NCBI GenBank assembly: GCA_902622595.1
Contig: CACNQM010000004.1
Coordinates: forward strand, 62,001-126,000
Length of the DNA stretch: 64,000 nucleotides
Direction: 5' to 3'
Source of the DNA: an uncultured Bacteroidota bacterium
GTDB taxonomy: Bacteria > Bacteroidota > Bacteroidia > Flavobacteriales > Flavobacteriaceae
Position numbers and translations under genes: made by a program. Within the stretch, counting starts at the first letter, position 1, and the number at the start of each line of letters is the position of its first letter. Under the pieces are notes generated by a model. The model saw only the letters and a list, made by a program, of their open reading frames with translations, was not told where the DNA came from and did not search any database. Positions 7,234 through 16,431 of the stretch are shown in pieces.

Positions 7234-10200
7234 ATGAAAAAAGGATTATTAACCCTTTTGGCTGCCTCACTAGTATTTGTAGGTTGTCAAAATTACGATG
7301 ATCAATTCGATGATTTAAATGCACAAATTAGTGCTCTTAAATCTCAAGTTGACGGTTTATCTTCTTTATCAGGTCAAGTAGCTTCCTTATCAGGAACTAT
7401 TAGTGGACTTCAGGCTGGTATTGCAGCTGCTGCAAGTTCATCTGAGTTGACTGCACTTTCTACTTCACTTGCTTCTTTGGCAGCTGATGTAGATGCAGTG
7501 CAAGCATCTATTGCTTCAACAGCTACTGCTTCTGCAGTAACTGCACTCCAAAGTGAGATTGATGCAATTGAGACTGATTTAGCTGATTTACTTTCAACTT
7601 CTAACATTTACTCTTCTGATGTAAGTGTTACGAATGCAACAACATTGAATGCCGCTCTAGCGCTTGGTAACAAGATTAACGTTTTAAACGCGGATTTAAC
7701 TATCACTGGTTATTCAGGTATGGACTATGCTAAAGTTCAAACTTTAATTGATAGAATTAATACAATGACTGGTGCTATTACATATACTGCTGCTGGTTCA
7801 ACAGGAACTGAGGTTGTTTTTAACAATCTTACTTCTGCTGGAGACATTACTATGACTCAGCCTGGTGGATATCACTTCCCTAGTTTGACGAATGCAGGTA
7901 GTATTGATTTAAAAGATGACTATGAAACTACTGTAACAAGAGTAAATTTCCCTGTATTAACAACTGTAACAGCTTTAAAAACTGATGCAACAGCTGATAC
8001 TATTGAATTTACTTATGCTACTGAGGTTGGATTAGGAAGCTTAGTAACTGCTCCTGGTACTAGTTTAACTATTACTACTAAAAAGGATGCTACATTAGAT
8101 CTTGGATCTTGGGTTGCTAAAGATGCATCTGGAAACTACATTTCATTTACATTAACTCTAAACGGTCCTGCATCATTTACTAACGGTACTGCTGCTGGAA
8201 CATTTGCTTCTACTGGATTACCTGCACAGACTGTAGGTATGCATGATGGAACTATTAGTTTAACTAATGTTGCAACTGCTGCTATCCACAACTATAGAGG
8301 TGCTATTACTTTAAGTACTGGTGTAAAAAACTTTACTGGTAATAACGTTGTTACTGTTGATGAATCTGCTGCTGTAGATTTAGAAACTTATAATGTAACG
8401 TATATTAGAGATAATGACCCAGCTAACAGCGCAACAACTGTTGCTAACTTTGAGAAAGAAACTAACACTGCACAAGATGATTCTTTCAGTTCTTCTTTCA
8501 CTAAGTTAACATCTATTACTATAACTGGTAAAGGTGGTGATGTTACTGCAAATGCTGCACCTGCTTTAACAACTGTTGATTTAACAGGTCTTCAAGCATT
8601 TGACGTAAACATGACAGGTAACACAGCTTTAGCTTCATATACAGACGCTACATCAGCAAATGATTTCACATTCACTAATAATGATGTTATGACCTCTCTT
8701 AATGCTTCGCACACAACAGCTCTTTATGGAACTGATAAAGCTGCTTCTGTAACTGTTACAGGAAACGCTGAAATTGCGACATTAACAATTGGTTTTGATG
8801 ATGTTGACGCTTTAAACATTACTAGTAATGCTAAATTAGCTACTATCGCTGGTGGTACTAATCTTAAAGATAATGGTAGTTCAACAACTACGGATGTTGA
8901 TATTCACCAAAATGCTTTAGTTGCTTCACTTGTAAGAGATACTAAAGAAGCTCCAAATGTTACTGTAACAGCTGGAGGATCTTCTGATACAGGTTCTATC
9001 ACAACGGCTTCTGGTATTAAAGATCTTGACGCTTTCTTAGCTGATGCTCTAGCAGCAACAGGTACGATAAGTGTATGGTTTGATACTGTAACTAAATTAG
9101 AAATTCAGTCAACTTATGGTGGTTCATATACTGACACTACTTCAAGTGTGACTGCACCAACGGCTTGGGATGACGCTACTGCAGCTACAAATGCTGTATT
9201 AAGACAGTCAGGTACATATGCTGGTGTTTATGCATACATGTTTAACAGAGATGCTGTTGCTGGTACTACATCTGGTGTAATTTCTAAAGAAAGAGTTTCT
9301 TATGCTTATGATCTTACTAGAGATGCAACTACTATGGTTGAAGCTGCTTTAGCTTCTAACGAAGGTTTTGAAGTTCATCAAAATGATATTCAAATTGCAA
9401 CATTCGATCAAGGTGACGCATATACAGGCGCTGCAAATGGAGCAACTGTTGCAACACTTTCTGATCTTATTGGATTTATGAATGCTGATACTTCTCTTGA
9501 TACAGGATATAACATTGATATTTCTGCTGCTCAAGATGGTTTCAACAAAGCTTTATATACAATTACATATACTAACTCAACAGGTGCTGCTGCAACTGCT
9601 GGTTTAGTTTCTACAAGTGGTCTTCTTGCATTTACATTTGGTACAAACTTATCTGATGGTTCAGTTAAATCATTAGCTGCAAATGTTACTGATGGTAACG
9701 CTGCTGCGGGTATTGCTACAGGTGTTATCGCTGCAATTAACGGTGATGGTACAGGTGACTATACTGCTGCTGCTACAGGTGGTAATGGTAATGCGTTTTA
9801 TGTTACTAAAGCAGTTTCTGCTTCAGGACAGGACACATCACCTCTTATTACTTTAAGCTCATTCCCATCAATTTCATTTGAGGCTGCAGGTTCAACTACA
9901 ACAGCTGTATTGACTCCAGATGGTTATGCTGCTGTATCTGTGAGTAATCTAACTCTAAGAGATGGTACTGCAACTGAGGTTAACTCTCTAGGTTCAAGTA
10001 ATAGCCTTTATAGTTTAACTTCTTCTAGTTCTTTATTAAGTGGTTTAAGACTTACTCTTACTAATAATGGTTCAGTAGCTATGGGAACTGTAGGTATATC
10101 TATGGGTGTATCTAATACAGGTATCATTAACACTGTAACAAACTTAGACTCAAGTATTACTGCTGGTTTAATGGCAGCTGGTACTAACATTGCTACTTTT

Positions 10201-10314
10201 GGTGGAAGTAATGGTGAAGATATGGCTACTTATGTAGCTGCATTCTCAGCAATTTCTTCTGGTACAACTAGTGGTGCAGTGACTGCTGTGACTACAGACA
10301 GAACAGGATGGTAA
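7234..10314 (+). CDS. Large Thr/Ala/Ser-rich surface lipoprotein, putative S-layer-like or adhesin protein
   Basis: A 1026-aa lipoprotein; the ATG at 7234 is chosen because it starts directly at the signal (MKKGLLTLLAASLVFVGC, lipid Cys18). Cys18 is the only cysteine. Residues ~20-125 form a heptad-rich Lpp-like coiled coil (QISALKSQVDGLSSL and similar). The middle (~190-620) shows irregular beta-solenoid/leucine-rich-type repeats of the form TVTGNxxLxTL, and the C-terminal third is low-complexity Ala/Gly/Thr/Ser. Codon use is strongly biased to GCT/GGT/ACT, unlike neighbours, as in highly expressed genes. Similar N-termini are, as I recall, widespread in marine flavobacteria but functionally uncharacterised. 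The gene is monocistronic between a sigma-54 promoter and a terminator. A structural surface role is inference. Confidence 0.85.
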   Translation: MKKGLLTLLAASLVFVGCQNYDDQFDDLNAQISALKSQVDGLSSLSGQVASLSGTISGLQAGIAAAASSSELTALSTSLASLAADVDAVQASIASTATASAVTALQSEIDAIETDLADLLSTSNIYSSDVSVTNATTLNAALALGNKINVLNADLTITGYSGMDYAKVQTLIDRINTMTGAITYTAAGSTGTEVVFNNLTSAGDITMTQPGGYHFPSLTNAGSIDLKDDYETTVTRVNFPVLTTVTALKTDATADTIEFTYATEVGLGSLVTAPGTSLTITTKKDATLDLGSWVAKDASGNYISFTLTLNGPASFTNGTAAGTFASTGLPAQTVGMHDGTISLTNVATAAIHNYRGAITLSTGVKNFTGNNVVTVDESAAVDLETYNVTYIRDNDPANSATTVANFEKETNTAQDDSFSSSFTKLTSITITGKGGDVTANAAPALTTVDLTGLQAFDVNMTGNTALASYTDATSANDFTFTNNDVMTSLNASHTTALYGTDKAASVTVTGNAEIATLTIGFDDVDALNITSNAKLATIAGGTNLKDNGSSTTTDVDIHQNALVASLVRDTKEAPNVTVTAGGSSDTGSITTASGIKDLDAFLADALAATGTISVWFDTVTKLEIQSTYGGSYTDTTSSVTAPTAWDDATAATNAVLRQSGTYAGVYAYMFNRDAVAGTTSGVISKERVSYAYDLTRDATTMVEAALASNEGFEVHQNDIQIATFDQGDAYTGAANGATVATLSDLIGFMNADTSLDTGYNIDISAAQDGFNKALYTITYTNSTGAAATAGLVSTSGLLAFTFGTNLSDGSVKSLAANVTDGNAAAGIATGVIAAINGDGTGDYTAAATGGNGNAFYVTKAVSASGQDTSPLITLSSFPSISFEAAGSTTTAVLTPDGYAAVSVSNLTLRDGTATEVNSLGSSNSLYSLTSSSSLLSGLRLTLTNNGSVAMGTVGISMGVSNTGIINTVTNLDSSITAGLMAAGTNIATFGGSNGEDMATYVAAFSAISSGTTSGAVTAVTTDRTGW

Positions 10315-10342
10315 TAATATAACTTATTACTAAAAACTAATT

Positions 10343-10368
10343 AAGCCTCTCTTTTGAGAGGCTTTTTT
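10343..10368 (+). terminator. Rho-independent terminator after the large lipoprotein gene
   Basis: AAGCCTCTC (10343-10351) and GAGAGGCTT (10356-10364) form a 9-bp stem with a TTTT loop, followed by a T-run. It lies about 30 bp after the stop codon and isolates the lipoprotein gene from the O-antigen ligase. Confidence 0.92.
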
Positions 10369-10388
10369 ATTAAATTGCATAAAGATAT

Positions 10389-11663
10389 ATGGGTCTCTTT
10401 GCAAAAATATATTTTATAGTACTTCCATTTATTTTATATGTACCAAATTGGACAGTTATTGACTTAAGGGCCTCTCAATGGTTGTATATTAGTATTTTAA
10501 ATTCTGTTTTCTTAGTCTACATTTTACTAAAAAAGACAGCAAACTACAGCTATATTAAAAACCCTATATTTCTATCATTCTTATCACTCTTCATTATATC
10601 ATTAATCTCAGTAATTTGGGCGGATAATAAAGTGGAATCTATTGTCAAATTAACTGATCTATTTGCAATCTTATCTAGTTTATTAATTATTTTTTTCTTT
10701 GTTAAGCATAAAGTCTTAAACATTAAATATATTCTATCTATAATCGCTGTAACCTTGGTCATAGATCTAATTGGATCATATTATCAGTATTTTTCTGTAT
10801 TGAGATTTAGTGATTTCAATTTTGAGTATTCAAACTCTTTGAGAGGATTCTATGGAAATAAAAACATGACGTCGATTGTTTTCATGATTAAACTTCCAAT
10901 GATTATTATGCTGGGTGAATTAATTAACAAGAAATTTTTTAAAATTTTAGTTCTTTCAATATCATTTCTAACTTTTTATATGATTTTTCTTCAAAGTTCT
11001 CGTGCGGCATTTTTAGGTATTTTTTTATCTATTATCTTCTTTTTTACTATGATGATTGTAAGAAAGTATTATTATAAAAATAATATTAAAAAAAACCTTT
11101 CTATGTTACTAAAATATTCACTACCACTAATTGTGGCTTTTTTATTTTTTAAGATTACAGTAAGTCAAGTTGGAGAAATTTCTGTTGAAAATCGTGTTTC
11201 GTCTATTATAAACAATTCTGAGGATGCTTCTAGTTCAGAAAGATTTAGGTTTTATGCAGCGGGATTAGAGTATATTGCTTCTAATCCGATATTTGGGTGC
11301 GGGATAGGTAATTGGAGAATTCTATCAATTAAATATGACTCTGAAAAAATGTTTAGTTATGTAGTCCCATATTTTGCACATAATGATTTATTGGAAATAT
11401 TTATTGAGACAGGAATATTTGGGTTCTTGTCATATCTCTTATTTTTTATATTCATTTTTAAGATTAATTTATTAAATACATTTAAGTCACTTACTAATGA
11501 TGAGTTTCCGCCTTATTATCTATTAATCATATCATTTATTTTTCTCTTTTTAGACACAAATTTAAATTTTCCTTTAAATAGGCCTGATGTTCATATCTCT
11601 ATACTTATGTATTTAGCAGTTTTAGAGATGTCAAATCAAAAATTATTAGATGTTAAAAATTAA
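10389..11663 (+). CDS. O-antigen ligase / Wzy-like polysaccharide polymerase or ligase
   Basis: A 424-aa polytopic inner-membrane protein of the O-antigen ligase family (Wzy_C domain). About 10-12 hydrophobic segments are visible. The large periplasmic loop carries family features: LQSSRAAFLGI, then NPIFGCGIGNWR and PYFAHNDLLEIFIETGIFG with the conserved HN pair. Such enzymes transfer lipid-linked glycans to lipid A, protein, or a growing chain. The gene overlaps the following TPR gene by 14 bp. It sits at the head of the surface-glycan locus but on a separate transcript from the main operon. Ligase versus polymerase cannot be decided from sequence. Confidence 0.85.
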   Translation: MGLFAKIYFIVLPFILYVPNWTVIDLRASQWLYISILNSVFLVYILLKKTANYSYIKNPIFLSFLSLFIISLISVIWADNKVESIVKLTDLFAILSSLLIIFFFVKHKVLNIKYILSIIAVTLVIDLIGSYYQYFSVLRFSDFNFEYSNSLRGFYGNKNMTSIVFMIKLPMIIMLGELINKKFFKILVLSISFLTFYMIFLQSSRAAFLGIFLSIIFFFTMMIVRKYYYKNNIKKNLSMLLKYSLPLIVAFLFFKITVSQVGEISVENRVSSIINNSEDASSSERFRFYAAGLEYIASNPIFGCGIGNWRILSIKYDSEKMFSYVVPYFAHNDLLEIFIETGIFGFLSYLLFFIFIFKINLLNTFKSLTNDEFPPYYLLIISFIFLFLDTNLNFPLNRPDVHISILMYLAVLEMSNQKLLDVKN

Positions 11664-12669
11664 AGTTTTACATATAATTTTTCTCATTCTTGCTCTTGCA
11701 ACTATATTTTTTAACTACAAAAGATATAAATCATATGAAGTACAGGCAATAATTAACTTTGATATTAATGAACAAGACTTTACAAAAAGAGACATGTATT
11801 TTATATCGAGGATTGATGATAATTATCCCTCGGTAAATATTTTTGCAATGCCATTAAAAGCATTAAAAGGTCAGTATTTAATGGAAATGGATTCAATCGA
11901 TTTAGGAATCGATTATATTGAGAAATCAATTGGTGATAATCCATACCTTATGTTTAGTGAAGGTTTGTTAGCTAAATATTATTATAATACTGGAGACTTA
12001 TCAAAGTTTAGCTACTTCACTAGAAAAATAATTAAAAATATGCCCAACAATCCAATTCATTTTGTTTATTATGCTCGATTAATGAAAATGGAGAATAAAA
12101 TTGATAGTATTTTTCATCATTTCAATAAAATAAAAAATATTGTAGGAAATAGAGATGAACAGATTTGGACAATAACACTATCTTCTGTTGTTTTGGATTC
12201 AAATCTTATCGAGAAATATGATGCAAAAGATATTGCTAGAGAGGCAGCAGCAATTTTTCCTAATTATCCTAGATTAATTTTAATGACAGATTATATTATC
12301 TATGGTAAAGAAAATATTGATTTAGCAGATAAATTTCATAAAGATGCAGTTGATTATTATCAAGATGGGGAAATTAATAAATCACTTAATTTATTTAGAA
12401 ATGCAATAGAGCTTCATCCTAACAAATTATTATATCATACAAATTATATAAAAGCAAGTTTTTTAGAGAAGAGGTATAATACCATTTCAAATTTATTTGA
12501 TCACATGTCCAAAACATTTGAAAATATTAGTGCTGAAACACTTTACTACATTGGTTATTCAATGTATCAAGAAAATAAAACCGAAGTAGCATGTAACATA
12601 TTAAAATCACTCGACTCACAAAAACTCATAAAATTTAATAAAGCGGATGTTAAAAATTGTTTTAATTAA
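11650..12669 (+). CDS. Membrane-anchored TPR-like protein partnered with the O-antigen ligase
   Basis: A 339-aa protein with one N-terminal membrane helix (residues ~6-22) and then helical repeats resembling TPRs, such as FSEGLLAKYYYNTGDLSKF and LNLFRNAIELHPNKLLYHTN. The bulk is expected to be periplasmic. It overlaps the ligase gene by 14 bp. In other bacteria, O-antigen ligase domains are often fused to C-terminal TPR domains, so this looks like the split form of that architecture. A role in organising or assisting glycan transfer is inferred. Confidence 0.7.
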   Translation: MLKIKVLHIIFLILALATIFFNYKRYKSYEVQAIINFDINEQDFTKRDMYFISRIDDNYPSVNIFAMPLKALKGQYLMEMDSIDLGIDYIEKSIGDNPYLMFSEGLLAKYYYNTGDLSKFSYFTRKIIKNMPNNPIHFVYYARLMKMENKIDSIFHHFNKIKNIVGNRDEQIWTITLSSVVLDSNLIEKYDAKDIAREAAAIFPNYPRLILMTDYIIYGKENIDLADKFHKDAVDYYQDGEINKSLNLFRNAIELHPNKLLYHTNYIKASFLEKRYNTISNLFDHMSKTFENISAETLYYIGYSMYQENKTEVACNILKSLDSQKLIKFNKADVKNCFN

Positions 12670-13610
12670 TATATAAAACAGTTTAAAAGTTGAATGGATA
12701 AAAGTATTAAAATACTGAAAATAGAAAGTAAAATCGTGACTTTCCAATGTATCCTAAATTTTTTTAATAATATATGATGTATGTGGTTTCTATCTGCTAC
12801 AAATGGTGATTTTCTCTTATATAGTCTAATAATAAAAATTCGGACAATATCAAAAATTGGATAAGAAAGTAAGGATATAACAAAAATAATTTTATTAAGG
12901 TCATATTGCACTTTAATAACATATTCTTGAGAAAGTATGTTTAATACATAAATGCTCACTACTGTCCCTAAAAGCAATGAGCCTGAATCTCCAAGAAATA
13001 CTTTATTCTTTTCTTTAAAATTAAATAAGAGTAAAGGTATAAATGAAAAAATTAGAATTACTGATAAGAAATAAAACTCTGAAGTGTTTATTACAAAAAA
13101 TTCATACCCAATAATGAACAATGTAATAATAGATAAAGCAAGTCCATCTATTCCATCAATGAAATTTATTGCATTTATCACTGCAACAATAATAAATATT
13201 GTTATTAATTGAGCAATTATTCTATTTAGTTCGTTTATTCCAAACATACCGTGCATATTGTCAATAATCATTCCATTATCAATTATAATTTTGGCAACAA
13301 TTATTTGAAATAGAAATTTTAATTTGAAATCAACATTATAGATATCATCATATAGACCAACAATTAATAATATCATTAATGGTAAAATTATACTGTAATC
13401 AAATAGCTCTAATCCTTGTACATAATAAAAAATAGATATTATAAAAATTGGAATAAAAATAGAAACACCACCAGATCTAGTTGCTAAAACTTTGTGAGAA
13501 GATCTTTTGTTTATTTTATCAATAATCTTTCTTCTAAAAAATAAGTTTTGGAAAAATATTATACTTATTGTACATATGATAAAACTGCTGAAGGCAATCC
13601 CTATTGTCAT
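12666..13610 (-). CDS. WecA/MraY-type undecaprenyl-phosphate sugar-1-phosphate transferase
   Basis: A 314-aa polytopic glycosyltransferase family 4 (MraY/WecA) protein that should prime glycan assembly by moving a HexNAc-1-phosphate from UDP-sugar to undecaprenyl phosphate. Conserved motifs are RSSHKVLATRSGGVSI, GLYDDIYN, NAINFIDGIDGLA, VFLGDSGSLLLG and ADRNHIHH near the C-terminus. The DD and NxxNxxDGxDGL acidic clusters bind Mg2+ in the family. It is convergent with the TPR gene (4-bp overlap) and divergent from the main glycan operon. It is the only priming transferase in the window. Confidence 0.92.
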   Translation of the reverse strand: MTIGIAFSSFIICTISIIFFQNLFFRRKIIDKINKRSSHKVLATRSGGVSIFIPIFIISIFYYVQGLELFDYSIILPLMILLIVGLYDDIYNVDFKLKFLFQIIVAKIIIDNGMIIDNMHGMFGINELNRIIAQLITIFIIVAVINAINFIDGIDGLALSIITLFIIGYEFFVINTSEFYFLSVILIFSFIPLLLFNFKEKNKVFLGDSGSLLLGTVVSIYVLNILSQEYVIKVQYDLNKIIFVISLLSYPIFDIVRIFIIRLYKRKSPFVADRNHIHHILLKKFRIHWKVTILLSIFSILILLSIQLLNCFIY

Positions 13611-13690
13611 TTCAGGTAAAAATTACAATCATTAAGTTACAGATTTTAATTCTGGAAGTATGTTTAAATAAAAAAAAAATATACAATGAG

Positions 13691-13721
13691 TTGTAAAAAT
13701 ATTTAAAATTAAGTACTTTTG
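13691..13721 (+). promoter_or_regulatory. Promoter of the surface-glycan operon (TTG-N20-TACTTTTG)
   Basis: TTG at 13691-13693 and TACTTTTG at 13714-13721 match the Bacteroidota -33/-7 elements with a 20-bp spacer. The predicted start of transcription lies only about 10 nt before the ATG at 13737, so the leader is nearly absent. The match rules out a TTG start codon at 13719, which sits inside the -7 element. I saw no comparable element in the small gaps of the downstream operon. Confidence 0.7.
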
Positions 13722-13736
13722 TTACTTAATTTAATT

Positions 13737-14249
13737 ATGCTAAATAAATTAATTACATCTAAAACAAGATTAAGACTTTTAATTAAGTTTTTTATATCTC
13801 AGGCTAATAAAGGATATTTAAATGGTTTAGCGAACGAAATGGGTGAATCAACTAACTCAATTAGAAAAGAATTGAATCATTTATATGACGCAGGATATAT
13901 TGAAAAATTAAAGAGAGATAATAAGATTGAATATAAAGTTAATTCTAATCATCCTTTATATAATACCCTAAAAAAAGTTGTATATAAACATTTAGGACTT
14001 GAAGATTTAGTTGACACAGTTATTGATAGAATGGGTAATGTTAAACAAATAATTTTAATTGAGGATTACGCTAGAGGAAATGACTCTGGAAACATTGAAG
14101 TCATTCTTATTGGTGATGGATTAAATTTTGAGTACATAAGTAAACTAGAGGAAAAAATTGAAAATTTAATAAATAGAAAAGTAAGTTTTTATCTGGCATC
14201 CAAGTTTTTGTCCGATAGAGAACACATAATATTATATTCAAAAGACTAA
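13737..14249 (+). CDS. Winged-helix regulator with degenerate nucleotidyltransferase domain
   Basis: A 170-aa protein, probably the transcriptional regulator of the glycan operon. Residues ~1-75 form a winged helix (LANEMGESTNSIRKELNHL then DAGYIEKLKRDNKIEYKVN wing). The C-terminal half resembles a minimal nucleotidyltransferase fold, but the active-site GSxARG...SD pattern reads EDYARGNDSGNIEVILIGD, so catalytic residues are missing. Proteins of this architecture commonly head capsule/LPS clusters in Bacteroidota. The start at 13737 is chosen over an upstream TTG that falls in the promoter. Confidence 0.8.
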   Translation: MLNKLITSKTRLRLLIKFFISQANKGYLNGLANEMGESTNSIRKELNHLYDAGYIEKLKRDNKIEYKVNSNHPLYNTLKKVVYKHLGLEDLVDTVIDRMGNVKQIILIEDYARGNDSGNIEVILIGDGLNFEYISKLEEKIENLINRKVSFYLASKFLSDREHIILYSKD

Positions 14250-14250
14250 A

Positions 14251-14601
14251 ATGAAATATTTAAGTAAAGAAGACAGGCCTTGGGGAATTTTTTATGTAAT
14301 TGAAGATCACCTTGATTACAAAATTAAAAGGATTGAAGTTGAACCTGGCAATAGGTTGTCTTATCAATACCACAAATTTAGATCTGAAGTATGGGTAATA
14401 ATCTCTGGGAGTGGAAAAGTTATCATTGAGGATGAAGAAAAAAGTTTTAAAAAAGGAGATATAATTAAAATTTCAAAGGGGTCAAAACATAGAATTATTA
14501 ATGATGGCACAGAAAAAGTTGTTTTTATTGAAGTACAAACAGGAACTTACTTCGGTGAGGATGATATTGTGAGAATCAGTGATGATTATAATAGGATTTA
14601 A
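14251..14601 (+). CDS. Cupin, mannose-6-phosphate isomerase type II-like
   Basis: A 116-aa single-domain cupin resembling the C-terminal isomerase domain of GMP/PMI enzymes: RPWGIFYVIE start, YQYHKFRSEVWVIISGSGKV with metal-binding His/Glu, and KGDIIKISKGSKHRI with the last ligand His. It probably interconverts phosphosugars or binds a sugar phosphate; no guanylyltransferase domain is attached. It lies 1 bp after the regulator, and its stop overlaps the next start (TAATG), so it is firmly in the operon. Confidence 0.8.
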   Translation: MKYLSKEDRPWGIFYVIEDHLDYKIKRIEVEPGNRLSYQYHKFRSEVWVIISGSGKVIIEDEEKSFKKGDIIKISKGSKHRIINDGTEKVVFIEVQTGTYFGEDDIVRISDDYNRI

Positions 14602-15032
14602 TGAAAAAAAAATTAATTATAGTTTCAGGATATTTCAATCCCCTTCATAAGGGTCACATTGAATATTTCCATTCAGCAAAAAAATATGCAGATAAATTAA
14701 TTGTTATAATTAATAATGATAATCAAAGAGAGAAAAAAGGATCTAAAGAGTTTATGAAAGAGGAGGAAAGATTAATCATAATTAGTGAACTAAGCGTAGT
14801 TGACTATACAGAGTTATCCATTGATGAAGACAGAACAGTGGTTAAAACAATTTTAAAAATTTATAAAAATTATAGCAGCAGATATCAAATATTTTTTGGA
14901 AATGGTGGAGATCAGAGTAATGAAACTGTACCTGAATATAAGATTTGTAAAGAATTAGACATAAAATTGATTGATGGATTAGGAGATAAAATTCAGTCAT
15001 CATCATGGTTACTTAATAAAAATGGAAGTTAA
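14601..15032 (+). CDS. Cytidylyltransferase/adenylyltransferase-family nucleotidyltransferase
   Basis: A 143-aa protein of the HxGH nucleotidyltransferase family: SGYFNPLHKGHIEYF near the N-terminus and the C-terminal KIQSSSWL stretch replacing the usual ISSTxIR-like motif. It resembles HldE-C and glycerol-3-phosphate cytidylyltransferases in size. It should activate a phosphorylated sugar or polyol to an NDP derivative; the substrate is unknown. It overlaps the cupin by 1 bp and Ugd by 11 bp. Confidence 0.75.
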   Translation: MKKKLIIVSGYFNPLHKGHIEYFHSAKKYADKLIVIINNDNQREKKGSKEFMKEEERLIIISELSVVDYTELSIDEDRTVVKTILKIYKNYSSRYQIFFGNGGDQSNETVPEYKICKELDIKLIDGLGDKIQSSSWLLNKNGS

Positions 15033-16431
15033 AAATATTGCATGTATAGGGGCTGGTTTTGTTGGTGGTCCAACAATGGCTGTTATTGCTCTAAAATGTC
15101 CAGAAGTAAGAGTCACAGTGCTTGATAGTAATGAGCACAAGATTAATTTATGGAATAATAGTGTTGATAAGTTACCAGTCTATGAACCTGGATTATCAGA
15201 AATAATAGCGGAAGTTAGAGGAAAGAACTTATTTTTCTCAACAGATATAAAAAATACTATTGATCAGGCTGAGATGATTTTTATGGCTGTTAATACTCCA
15301 ACTAAGATTGAAGGAGAGGGAAAAGGCTACGCTGCGGACTTATCAAATATTGAAAAATGTGCCAGAGAAATTAGTAAGTACTCAAACTCAGATAAAATTG
15401 TTATTGAGAAATCAACCTTACCAGTAAGAACAGCTGAAAAGGTTAAAGAAATTTTGAATCAATCAAATAAAAAAAATCATTTTGAAGTATTATCAAATCC
15501 TGAATTTTTAGCAGAGGGAACTGCTATCAACGATTTATTTAAATCAGACAGGGTAATAATAGGAGGTGACAACACAAAATCAGGAAGGGTAGCAATTGAA
15601 AAACTAAAAAAAATTTATCAAAGATGGATCCCTTCAAATAAGATACTTATAACAAATGTGTGGTCATCAGAGCTGTCAAAACTTGTATCAAATGCTATGC
15701 TAGCTCAGAGAATATCATCAATTAATAGCATATCAAGTATATGCGAAAAAACAGGCGCAAATATTTTAGAAATTTCAAAAGCTGTTGGAATGGATAAAAG
15801 AATTGGCCCAGAATTTCTTAAACCATCATTAGGATTTGGAGGGAGTTGTTTTAAAAAGGATATTTTGAATCTTGTTTACATAGCAAGAACATATGGTTTA
15901 AATGAAGTTGCAGACTATTGGGAAAATGTAATACTAATTAATAAATATCAAACAGATAGAGTTTCTGATAAAATAGAAGATTTTTTAAAAGGAAATTTAA
16001 GTAAAAAAACTATTTCAATTTTAGGTTGGGCATTCAAAAAAAACACAAATGATTCAAGAGAATCTGCATCTATTCAAGTTGCTTTGAATACTTTAATTAA
16101 AGGAGGTTCAATAAAAATTTATGATCCAATGGTTTCTATTGAAAAAATATATATTGATATAAATACTGGACTTCAAAATAAAAACTTTTCTACATTAAAA
16201 ATTAACAAACTTATGAGTAAAGTCAAAGCTCATAAAGGTAAATACAATGCAATAAAGGAATCTAACCTTTTAATAGTTTGCACAGAATGGGATGAGTTTA
16301 AAACAATGGATTGGGATGAAATTTATCAGCTAATGAAAGATCCCAAAACAATTATAGATGGAAGAAATATATTAAATAAAGAAGATTTAATTAAAAGAGG
16401 ATTTAAAATTTACTCAATAGGTCAAGCATGA
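15022..16431 (+). CDS. ugd: UDP-glucose 6-dehydrogenase, eukaryote-like class
   Basis: A 469-aa NAD-dependent enzyme making UDP-glucuronate from UDP-glucose. The Rossmann motif GAGFVGGPT is at the N-terminus, VNTPTK and EKSTLPVRTAE follow, and the catalytic cysteine is in GFGGSCFKKD at residue 276, the same number as in the animal enzyme as I recall. Length and the GGPT form of the glycine loop match the longer animal/plant-like class rather than the ~390-aa bacterial class. It supplies uronic acid for the polysaccharide and overlaps the next dehydrogenase by 4 bp (ATGA). Confidence 0.93.
   Translation: MEVKNIACIGAGFVGGPTMAVIALKCPEVRVTVLDSNEHKINLWNNSVDKLPVYEPGLSEIIAEVRGKNLFFSTDIKNTIDQAEMIFMAVNTPTKIEGEGKGYAADLSNIEKCAREISKYSNSDKIVIEKSTLPVRTAEKVKEILNQSNKKNHFEVLSNPEFLAEGTAINDLFKSDRVIIGGDNTKSGRVAIEKLKKIYQRWIPSNKILITNVWSSELSKLVSNAMLAQRISSINSISSICEKTGANILEISKAVGMDKRIGPEFLKPSLGFGGSCFKKDILNLVYIARTYGLNEVADYWENVILINKYQTDRVSDKIEDFLKGNLSKKTISILGWAFKKNTNDSRESASIQVALNTLIKGGSIKIYDPMVSIEKIYIDINTGLQNKNFSTLKINKLMSKVKAHKGKYNAIKESNLLIVCTEWDEFKTMDWDEIYQLMKDPKTIIDGRNILNKEDLIKRGFKIYSIGQA

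Noticed and set aside
13719-13736. TTG start for the operon regulator
   Set aside because: The codon is part of the -7 promoter element, so it cannot be in the transcript.
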